From: Poa pratensis
Taxonomy: Eukaryota; Streptophyta; Magnoliopsida; Poales; Poaceae
Direction of reading: 5' to 3'
NCBI GenBank assembly: GCA_947311845.1
Contig: CAMZMU010000081.1
Coordinates: 6,028,551-6,092,550 of the forward strand
Length of the DNA: 64,000 nt
The position numbers and the translations under genes were made by a program. Positions 55,397 through 64,000 of the stretch are shown here, piece by piece (the stretch's first letter is position 1; the number at the start of each line of letters is the position of its first letter). The notes below the pieces were generated by a model. That model worked only from the letters and a program-made list of their open reading frames with translations, did not search any database and was not told where the DNA came from.

Positions 55397-55926
55397 ATGG
55401 AACCTACCCTTGTTTTCGAGACCACCGCTGAGTTTCGCCCCGGTTTTCCACCTCTGCTGTGGGAAGCTGCTCGCGACATTCTTGGTTGTGTTTCTCGGCC
55501 GGTGTACCATGTATATCGGTCTAACCTCTCCTCCGCGTGAGCGAGTATCATGCCGATGTGTATGTCGCCACAAGTGCCTTAGGAAGCGCGGCGCCATATG
55601 TGATTCAAAGCCACTTCGTGGATTCCCCTGAGATGGCTCTCCAAGTTGCAGCTTGGAAATGTCTCGCTCGTCTGCGGTACTTTGAAGCCGCGATGGAACC
55701 TCCCGCCCCTCGCTTCTTTCCGCCAAGATCCCTTGCAAGCCCCAGCCATCCCATGGTAAGCATTGAAGTGATGCTCAACTCAACCTTGTCCCACCTCGAA
55801 GCCTACACCACCGCCTTGGAGAGCATTCTTGCCTACCACTTGGAGGAATGCCATTCCAATAGGCAAGCCCTTGCCCGAGTCCCGCGCCCACTGACAAGAG
55901 CCCAGTGGAGACCAAGCTTTGCTTAG
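55397..55926 (+). pseudogene. Unrecognised element-encoded ORF, frameshifted
   Basis: The first frame starts at ATG 55397 (MEPTLVFETTAEFRPGF) and stops at TGA 55538 after 47 codons. A coding-looking continuation in another frame begins there: EYHADVYVATSALGSAAPYV, then SPEMALQVAAWKCLARLRYF, ending at 55926. Its composition and pattern look like a real protein, with an RLRY motif and a helical C-terminus, but it has no zinc knuckle or enzyme motif. I recall similar anonymous ORFs in Triticeae repeats but cannot name the family. A 1-nt frameshift near 55537 inactivates this copy. Confidence 0.45.
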
Positions 55927-57531
55927 GACCAAAACCGCAAGATCCAGAAGGCAACAAAGTGGATGCCCAGACCAAGTCCCCACCAAGTGAGGAGTCCTAA
56001 GTTGGTAGGTGAGAGTTTGTGAGGTTGTTTGTAACCCCTTGTGTTTTCTTGTGCTGCATGTTTGTTCTGTCCGCGGTTAAGTTGTGGTTAGGTTAGCCCT
56101 GTGTAAAACTTGATGTTCTGATTTCCTTGTTAACCACTTGGTTGACATGTGACGGAATACCATGTCCTTTTCTTCAGTTGAAAAGTTTTGAAGAAATGAC
56201 AGATCACATAAAAGCAGAAGTGGTATATGTGAACCCAGGCACATATGCACGCCTACAAAATTAATGCAAACTTTGAATGATATTATTTTCTAGTATGAAA
56301 ATTATTTTGTGTGTGTTGCACAAGTTTAACTATTAAGTTGAAGTATTTAATGAGACACTGTAACCACGGTGTCCCGCTCACTTAATGTTGGCTCGTGCAT
56401 AGGTTTGAAAAACTCGTACATGTAACAACGCAAGGTTCCTCACCCAATATGAACCTTGTGAGGACTCATGTTAAAGAAAGGGCCCAAGCCCTCCACGATG
56501 ACCCCCATCACAAGCTTTAGTGTGCTTGTTGAGTGCCCCATCATCGTTGGAGCACAAAAGGATTTTTGTGGAGTGTTTTGTTAGCCGTTGTGTGTTTGCT
56601 TATACGGTATGGTTGAAATGATTATGCCATACTGCTGCAACTGTTTGTTTTGGGCCATGAAAATGCAGGACTATTTTTCTAAAATGATGTTTTTCTCAGA
56701 ATAGAAATTCCGCTGTCTATATGCTTGCATTCCAGCCATGTTATCTTTGCTGCAAGACAAGGAGTATGGCCGGTGGAAAAATTTCAGAAATGAAGGATGT
56801 AAGTTCTACTCCAGCTAGAACTCTACAATTACTTCAGTGCAAGGAGATACCCGAAAGTTCTTCCCTCGTATCTATAGCATTCCATAGGGAAAAATCTTTG
56901 CAAAAACAAATTTTGGGGTGTGGCCCTACCCCTCAAAATCTAGGTGCTTGTGAGCCCATTTTGGGTGGCACAAACATCCTTCTCCTAAAAGGAACCTTAA
57001 GTTTTTCGAAACCTATATGCATGAAAGTGTGTATATAGCTTTTCTAAAATACAACTCTAGATGAGAGGATGTGAAAGTATATCCCAATCCTTTTGTTTAT
57101 AAAATTTTGGGTAACTGCTTACCCAAGTTCAAACTCTGTTTTGTTGAATGTTAGCTTGTTTGTAGACATGCTTATTTGCTTTTGCCATGGTTGTGTTGTT
57201 TATGTGTGCCTTGCCTTGTGTGATCGTTTAAGCAAAAACCCTAGTTTATATTTATATACCATGGTGGTAGATCCTATTTTTGAGTGGATTCCGTGAGCCC
57301 CTGCCATGTCATTCTTTTGAGTGCATCTTGTTTGATAGTAATGCTATGCTTGCAAAATGCCCAGTTTTGAGAAATACCTTGATATGCGTGGATCCCTTCG
57401 AGTGTTTTAAAACTCTAGCATCATGAAGAAAAGTTTTAAGGTATAGGGGTATATTAAAACCGTACAAGAAATATCTTGTATAACCCCGGGAATCTCTATA
57501 AGTCTCCGAATTTCGGGACGAGATTCTTTTT
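55927..57531 (+). other. Non-coding internal part of long-LTR element
   Basis: About 1.6 kb with no supported coding frame, leading to the polypurine tract at 57532-57542. Confidence 0.6.
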
Positions 57532-57544
57532 AAGGGGGAAGGTT

Positions 57545-60500
57545 TGTAACACCCCGAAAATTTAGACCGAATTTTAAATTAATTTTTGGAGGCCGGAAAA
57601 ACTTTTTCGGGTTTCTAAATATTTTCTTCGAACCCGTTGGTCTTTTGATTTGACCTTGGTTTCGCTCTCTTGGAAAATTCCCAACAATCCTCGAATTTCG
57701 TCGACCTCCACCATGATTCCATGACATTGATTTATCTGTCAAACATTGGTTCCATTTGGTGATTCCAAAATCCTTCCGGCCTATCCCACTAAAAGCCTCC
57801 ACCGCACTTTCAGCTTGAAATAAATTCTACCCAGCTACCATATGGTTCCCTCATACACAGAGATCACTTCCACGGAAAAATATTTCATAGCCCCATGCAA
57901 TATTCCAAAGTTAAACCCTATTTCCTATTATGTCAGTTTCAATTCGAAAATTATCCAGACACCTTCCACTCATCCAAAAATTCTACAATTTTGGGGAGAT
58001 GCATGAATCCACCTCCTGAACATTTCACTCCACTGTCCCAACCTCATTTGAGCAATATTTGAGGTACTTCCTTTGTAGTGTTCTTTTCTTGTCTATTAGC
58101 AAATTCCAAAGGAACCCCTCTTTGCCTGTCTCCAAAAATTCTACCAAAAATTCAGAGATGACCCCTAGGCAGTTTGTAGTCCGGTTATGCAAAAATATTT
58201 GGTACCTTGTTAAGAAAATATTTGACTTTTCCACTGTCCAAGTTTCTGCCCTAAAATTCGAATGTTTTCAAAACCAAGCCAAATGATTTTTGTAGTGAGA
58301 GGAAAGTACCTCGATGCAAGCCCTGGTGGTGCCTACCCCTCTGGGCAAAGTCTTGATCAAAACAAAAATCGTTTGCTTCTCCAAACAACCTTTTTCCATT
58401 TGGACCAGTACTGTTTTTCAAAAGTTCTAGTCGCACGAAGTTTCGAATTTGCAAAAACTTTAGTCACCAAAGTTGTAGAGTTTTGATTTTGGCGTGCAGT
58501 GGTGAAAACCACATCGCGTTTGGAGCTCCGAGTCACCGGGAACGCGACGATGCCGCCTGTGTCGCACCCTAGACGCCCGCTTTCACCTGACCTAAACGTT
58601 GCTTAGCACTAAACCCTGCCTAACCCCAGAGCTGCAGTACCACCTCGTGCACTACTGTGCATCCAGCTCAACCTTTCCTATCCAGCTCCCCCCCTTTTCT
58701 TCTCCACCGACAGCACAGGGCTTGGGACATAAATGGTGAAGCTCTCTCGTGCATCCCCCCTCCTCCCATTGCTCTCCTCCCCGGCTAGAAAAGCAGCAGC
58801 CCGAGCCACCACCACGCTCCCTTCCCCTCACCTTTTCCTCCCCGCTCTCCAGCAGATCAAGAGGAGCTCCAGAAGCTCGAGTTCTTGCTCGAACCCTTGC
58901 GGCCGCCATTGTTGGACCTCGAGGTCCGAGGCACCGATGACCACGACCCCTGCCTCCCCTCCCCTCCAGAGCGGTTTCTTGCGGCGTCCACCTCTCTGCC
59001 GACCTCGAGCCAGCGCTGCAGCACAGCGGAGGAGCCGCCCGTGCTCAACCCCCTGCCATGGCCGAAGCGGCCGAGCCCGTGCTCGTCACGGCCGAGCCTC
59101 CCCCAGCACCCCTAGCTCCTCCCCGGGCCTCGGACGTCCGCCTCCGCCCCATCTCCTCCATCGCTCGGCTGCCCCTTGGGCCCAGCGGCCGGCGCCGGCG
59201 ACGTCCGCCATACGGCCGTCGACCACGTCGAGCTCGCGGCGCAGTGCGCGGGAGACGTCCCCGCCGCCGTCTCCGCCTCCCCTAGCCGCGGTCCGCCGCC
59301 ACCGCTCCGTCCCCGCCGCCTCCTGGCCCTCCCAGCAGCCGCCGGTGGCCGCCCGAGCCAGCCCCCGTGCTCGTCCTCGCGTCGGCCGGCGATGAGGAAA
59401 GGAGCACAGTGTTCTGATCGTTCAAAAGAGGCTAGCACAAAGCGGACTTCTGGTTTCCGTTTTATACCTCTGAAGGCGTATTCTCTGGTTTACGCTTTCC
59501 GTTTCGGGAAGCGTATTTCGCTGGAAGACGCAACCAACCCAGCCTTCGGCGGCGGATAGCTATCCATCGCGCGCGCGTCGGATAGCTAACTGTCGCACGG
59601 CCGTATCTTTGGATCCGTAACTCCGTTTGAGGTGATTCAAATTTGTAAATTCTTAGTTTGAAAAGCTCTATCCAGTAGGGTAGTTTTTACATTTTTGTAA
59701 GACACTTGTATGCTCAGCATCTTGTATGCATGCCTAGGGTTTTTCCGGAGTACCGGCCGACCGAGACCCTGACCCGTGACGCGTCCGTGATTCCCTAAGC
59801 CAAGTGGTGTCGATCTTCGGAGGCAAGCTAACCCCTTGCTATGAGCCGTCCCGCAATGTTGTTTGTTGTTTGCTTATTGCCATGTCGGTTATTTATATTT
59901 GTCTGCGTTCGGTATATATTATGTCGGTCTGCTGTTGTTATGTTCAATATGTTACTTCGAATATTGCTCCTGCCATGTCATATTCATCATACATGTATGC
60001 ATTAGAATGATGTGTGAATTATCTGTGTGCCTTGCACTTGCGTGGCTTTGTCGAACCCTCTAAATAAACAATTATAAAACATGTGTCCCTATGATTGTTT
60101 GCTTCTTCTTCTTCGCCGAGGTGAGGAGCGGACGAATGTCATCTTATGATCCTCGGAGTTGGGGGCATTTGCCAAAAGAGTTATTTGCTTCTTATCCCTC
60201 CATCAAATATGGTTGGCGTAAGCCACCCGGACTGCGACGCTTGGGAGCTGACTTTCCATTTGGTTCTTTTTGCCAAGATTGCTGACACCACGTCAGGTTA
60301 ATCCTCGAGTGGAATGGATGCTTTCTTTCTTATGATTGCTTTTCGGTTCATTGTTTGGACGCTACATGCCTCACCAACTTTGTAATTAATCTGCGAGGGC
60401 GCTGGCTGGAGGAACCGCCACAGTCGTCCGATCAAACCAACTAAGCTATATTTTGTAGTTGATCTGTGGTGGCGCTTGTTGGCGGGATCGCCACGATAGT

Positions 60501-62143
60501 CACCCGGTCGACGCTAACCAATTAGTTGATCCGTGGTGGCGCTTGTCGGCGGAATCGCCGCGATAGTCACCCGGTCGACGCAAACCAACTAAACCGTATT
60601 TCGTAATTGATCTGTGGTGGCACCGGCTGGAGGAACCGCCATAGTCACCCAGTCAACACAAACAAACTATTGCTTGAAATATTATGTTGCTAATGTCTTG
60701 TTGTTTGATGATATATTATTATGATATTATGGTTGTTGTGTTGGACTAATCCTCTGTCGCTTGGACTTGTTGTGATGAAACTTGATTAAATGAAACACCC
60801 CTCCAAAATTCGATAGGGTCAGTCCATAGTGCCACTAATCTGAACATCGAAAGCACTACCACTGTCGCTCACATGGGCGGGCCTTGACCTATGTAATCCT
60901 ATTGAGCCTCCTTTGATGCCACCCTTTTTGGCAAGGCTAGTCGGTTACCATAGTTGGTCGGGGCTAGTCTTGCGAAGGTTCCGGAGCTAGGCGTCGCTCA
61001 TGGGTTGGGGACGTGCCGGATTCACTTCTGCATAAGGCATACAGTTATGTCGGTGGCTATATAGGGAGTGTCTTGATGGCGTGAACGGTTGAGTGAGTGT
61101 ATCAGACCGTCTTATGGATGTGATCCTAAAGTACCGGTTGTTAATGATCCACTTAGATGAGTGAAGTATTGCAACCTCTCGAGAGTGTAAATCTGGATAT
61201 CTAGCCTCGTTCCAAGGTAATGGAACAACAGTTCAGTGTCGGTCACACTATTGTCTTTGTCGAGTCAGGAGGTTAAACATAAGTTCTGTTTGAAAGAAAG
61301 ATGAACAACCTGATTTCACTAAATGAACAATAAGTTGATGCAGGGAATGTTACTTGAGATGTGATTGTGAACCAAGTTTAGGGATGGCGGTGTGATGCGT
61401 TGGGAAGCCTATAGTTAGGCCAGAGCCCACATCAACCGTGCGTGCCCAGAGTGTAAAGATGAGGCCAGAGGGCCTAGCAGTGATCACATGTGCTGTTGTG
61501 TATTATTTGGTACCCACTGGGTACTCCGTTTCCTCGTCACAGGTAAGCCCTTTGTATGATTGCCGGTGCACGATCCAACCCCACCTGGCTTGGACTCTGT
61601 ACTGGTGATACCCCCGTTGCTTGCTTATGACATGTTTGGTTGTCAATGCCATGCTACTTTTATGTCATGTATCTAGAGTACACCTTGACCTGTTGTAGGA
61701 CTTTATTTCCAGTGTATACCTTGTTGCATGATTGTTGGATTGTTTGTGGTGAGGGGCGATACTTGCTGAGTGCATAATAATGTACTCACGGGCCTTGTGA
61801 TTGTGGCCAGATTTTGGCGAGGACTCAACTTCCACCTTAGCAAGGATAAGGAGCAGAAGCGTGCTAGGATCAGTAGCCCAGCCAGATACCTGTGGAGTGG
61901 AGCCGCTCCAAGCCGTTGCCTCATCTATGTCTTCCGCTGCCAGTTAAAACTCTGAGTTGGGCCATGCTTGGCTTGATATTTTGTAAAGCCTCGACGGCCT
62001 TGTAAACCCTTTTGTAGCACTTTGTGCCTGATTGTGTAATGATTTCCGCTATGTTGCATTGTCGTAATGTGCGGCCAGATATCTTGGGCTGGCGCACGGG
62101 GCGACCGCCCTTCTGACAAGCTGTGCCAGAAGGGGGTGCCACA
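57545..62143 (+). repeat. 3' LTR of long-LTR element
   Basis: 4599 bp, TGTAACACC to GTGCCACA. It contains a GC-rich segment of 966 bp (58624-59589) that the 5' LTR lacks, and the same tandem units of about 60 bp as the 5' copy (60388-60662). Confidence 0.93.
58624..59589. other. 966-bp GC-rich segment present only in the 3' LTR
   Basis: Bordered by CTAA on both sides (58620-58623 and 59586-59589); the 5' LTR has a single CTAA at the same point. It contains a Pro/Ser/Arg-rich open frame (58733-59395) that I do not take as a gene. It ends in hairpin-forming sequence (ctatcc ... ggatag around a GC run). It may be an insertion with a 4-bp TSD, or original LTR sequence deleted from the 5' copy between CTAA repeats. 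Confidence 0.8.
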
Positions 62144-62148
62144 TTTAT

Positions 62149-62912
62149 TCCTAGTAGAAACAACACATCTCAAGCCTTAATCGTTTCTGTCAACTCGAGC
62201 TCAGACAAGAGAGGCATGAACCCACTATCTAGCATAAATACCCTCTCTAAGATACTAGCAATTACTTCGGCCAAATATCCACAAGCATCGGAGAGCATGC
62301 AAGATCATAAATAAAACATATGATAAATAAACTGAACAATAATGTCATGACTCCATAATTCATCGGATCCCCGCAAACAACATTTAACATTACAAATAGA
62401 TGACCTTGATCATGTTAGGCAGCTCACAAGATCTAAACAATGGAGTACAAGGGAGAGAGACAACCATGTAGCTACTGCCATGGACCCGTAGTCCCGTGGT
62501 GGACTACTCACGCGTCACTCCGAAGGCAGGCATGGTGGTATAGAGGTCAAAGGGCAACTCGGGAGAGCACCCGAGGTGTCCATGTGGGCCCCAGCTGTGG
62601 TCAACCCTTTGACCACGCCTAGGGATCGTCTGGGGCCTGTGGGGCCCCCTTGCAGGTCTCCTTCAGGTGCAGTCTTTGTTTCCATGTAAAATAATTCTCG
62701 TAAATTTTTAGGCGATTCGGAGAAACTTCCCCGACTAACTTTTCTGAAACAAAAAGACAGCAGAAAACAGGAACTGGCATTGGGCATCTTGTTAATAGGT
62801 TAGTTCCATAAAATATGTCAAAATGATATAAAACATTATAAAAGCATGTTGCAATGATATATAACAAGCATGGAACAATCAAACATTTTATAGATACGTT
62901 TGAGACGTATGA
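62149..62912 (-). repeat. 5' LTR, distal part, with 150-bp deletion
   Basis: Matches the outer half of the 3' LTR (39360-40274). A join near 62545 removes the bases matching about 39755-39910, which include the TATA-like box. Confidence 0.88.
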
Positions 62913-62991
62913 CTGTCTTAGGGCTTACTAGGATTGACTGAATACTCATATCAACAAGTTGCAACTTATTTTCCGGAAGCTCGTCTAAAAA

Positions 62992-63065
62992 GAACTCTGA
63001 GGTTAGGCGTGCTTGGCCCGGAGCGATTTGAGGATGGGTGACCAACTGGGAAGTCCTTCCCGGGT
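62992..63065 (+). other. 5S rRNA-like sequence within Cassandra LTR
   Basis: Contains the pol III internal promoter boxes of 5S genes: an A-box form GGTTAGGCGTGC (63001-63012) and a C-box GGATGGGTGACC (63032-63043), followed by tgggaagtcc. The 5' third and the ends of a true 5S gene are missing, so it is not a 5S rRNA gene. Confidence 0.75.
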
Positions 63066-63186
63066 GCGTATGAGTGAGGACAAAGTGCGCAAAAAAGACT
63101 AGTATTGATTTGTGAGGATAGTCTAGAGATTTTAGAGAGCTACCAGGGCTGACAGGCCCGGCCCGGGGGTGGGCCAGGGTGTTACA

Positions 63187-64000
63187 ATGTAGAATATTCC
63201 GGAGATAAAATTTAATTTTGGAGTTTCGAAAAAGTTCCGGAATTTTTCGGTAAAGTACCAGAACATTCTAGAAGGTTCTAGTGGGTTCCATCATGGGGCC
63301 CACCTGTCCCAAGGGTCCACATGGTAGGCCCATGTGGCTGGATACATTTAAAGAATGTTTAAATTAAAATTATATGAAGAGATAAGGTAAATCCCTAAAA
63401 TTTAGGGATTTTACTTTTGGGTATGTAGATCTTCGAGGGTATGTAGATCTATCCTCCTGTAGATAGCATCTTCTATATTGGATCTTGAGAGTTGCTTCCG
63501 CATGTGAGAGATTTTGTTTTGTTTTCTATCGCGCAATCTCCTACGGAATCAAGGGACGACTGAAGTGGACACATCTCAAGGATCCTTGAAGAATAGAAAC
63601 AACGTAGGCACTCATGCATCCTTCTCAACCATGAGGAGTGTCGGTACACATACGGATCAAGATGCAGCCATGTCCAAATACATAATTGGATGAACCTCCT
63701 CAAACAATGGACTGTTTCAAAGAATTGCACCATCTTCAAACGCCAGCTCCACTCATCTATTTCAATATCAGCTGAGCTGGCTGAATGAGGTAAAAAAACC
63801 TTCAAAAGGCTCAAGAATCAACGTCATCTACATCGACGTATCAGGCGTGCTTGAGGACCTCTAGAAGACAGCGTCAAAGAGATGACTACATGAAAAAACA
63901 CAAAGGCGCAGACTTCGCTTGATGATTCCATCTCGCACCTTTGAGAAATATCTGATGTGCGACGACAAGCTGAAGACCAGGACACCAACAATACCTTGAC
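63187..64000 (+). mobile_element. Angela/BARE1-like copia LTR, piece 3, and unassigned end
   Basis: After the Cassandra-like LTR, the sequence has the 'ttccggaatttt' and 'ttccatcatggggcccacct' blocks expected in the second half of this LTR class. From about 63470 the assignment is uncertain. The LTR end and primer site were not identified before the window ends. Confidence 0.5.

Larger units (their letters stand above)
44472..62143 (+). mobile_element. Long-LTR non-autonomous retrotransposon (LARD-like)
   Basis: TSD TTTAT (44467-44471 and 62144-62148). LTRs begin TGTAACACCCCGAAAATT and end GGGGGTGCCACA. The 3' LTR is 57545-62143 (4599 bp). The 5' LTR is 44472-46903 plus 53846-55044 (3631 bp), split by the gag-only element. 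The internal region is only 2.5 kb: a tRNA-Met primer site at 55048, a degenerate ORF region, and polypurine tract aagggggaagg (57532-57542). There is no gag zinc knuckle and no pol. LTR identity is very high outside one 966-bp presence/absence difference. It must rely on enzymes of another element. Confidence 0.92.
38695..62912 (-). mobile_element. Minus-strand gypsy derivative without pol
   Basis: TSD CTGTC at 38690-38694 and 62913-62917. The 3' LTR is 38695-40274. The 5' LTR is 43806-44471 plus 62149-62912, split by a nested element. The primer site is at 43777-43794 and the polypurine tract at about 40275-40292. The internal region of about 3.5 kb has remnants of gag and protease, but no reverse transcriptase, RNase H or integrase. 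The 5' LTR lacks about 150 bp, including the TATA-like region kept in the 3' LTR. The outermost dinucleotide of the 5' LTR is TC rather than TG. Confidence 0.88.
38681..63186 (+). mobile_element. Cassandra-like TRIM LTR with 5S motif, split by nested elements
   Basis: The left part is 38681-38694 (TGTGAGATCCTGTC). It resumes at 62918 and ends with GGGTGTTACA at 63186. Without the insertion it is an LTR of about 280 bp with TG..CA ends. It contains 5S rRNA-derived sequence, the hallmark of Cassandra TRIMs. A matching TSD was not found (ctccg before, atgta after), so the outer boundaries or a second LTR may have been lost. Only one LTR is present. Confidence 0.65.

Noticed and set aside
58733..59395. 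220-residue Pro/Ser/Arg-rich frame in the 3' LTR
   Set aside because: Low-complexity composition from GC-rich DNA, several overlapping open frames and no domain; kept only as a note on the 966-bp segment.
62992..63065. Functional 5S rRNA gene
   Set aside because: Only the internal promoter part is similar, the ends are missing and the context is an LTR; Cassandra-type origin explains it.

Overview
The window is plant nuclear DNA from a large, repeat-rich grass genome, most likely a Triticeae species (wheat, Aegilops, barley or a relative). The evidence is an intron-rich cytosolic ribosomal protein gene, two MATH-BTB genes of the type expanded in grasses, and deeply nested LTR retrotransposons including BARE1/WIS/Angela-like, Maximus-like and Cassandra-like sequence. 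The species is an inference; no search could be run.

Positions 1-21515 form a gene-bearing island. They hold a 0.5 kb direct duplication with a hairpin, a degenerate minisatellite, a complete nine-coding-exon gene for 60S ribosomal protein L5, two nuclear tRNA-Pro(AGG) genes, remnants of LINEs, a long-TIR MITE, a non-autonomous CACTA element with intact ends, and two MATH-BTB genes. One MATH-BTB gene (minus strand) looks complete. The other (plus strand) loses family similarity at its C-terminus.

Positions 21516-64000 are essentially one Russian-doll stack of transposable elements. Most layers can be delimited to the base from TG..CA ends and target-site duplications (TSDs). A Maximus-like copia LTR (from 21516) is entered by an Angela-like copia LTR (from 21685). 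That LTR is split first by a TA-flanked MITE (21830-37911), which holds an odd LTR element (22037-37795, TSD CATGC), which holds a Tat/RIRE2-like gypsy element (23374-34203, TSD GTTAC). It is split again by a Cassandra-like LTR with 5S rRNA promoter boxes (38681-63186). That LTR holds a minus-strand gypsy derivative (38695-62912, TSD CTGTC), which holds a long-LTR non-autonomous element (44472-62143, TSD TTTAT), which holds a minus-strand gag-only element (46904-53840, TSD CTAGT). The deepest point is six levels down.

No autonomous element is intact. The RIRE2-like gypsy has gag and pol frameshifts, one of them inside the reverse-transcriptase YVDD motif, and a truncated integrase, but it keeps a 331-residue antisense ORF. 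Two items deserve most attention. The first is the 22037-37795 element, whose LTR ends in exon sequence of a Ulp1-type (CACTA-associated) cysteine protease gene; that gene continues without a break into the internal region. The second is the 46904-53840 element, which carries a long zinc-knuckle ORF but no pol, followed by a second frame that repeats a Cys-rich module.
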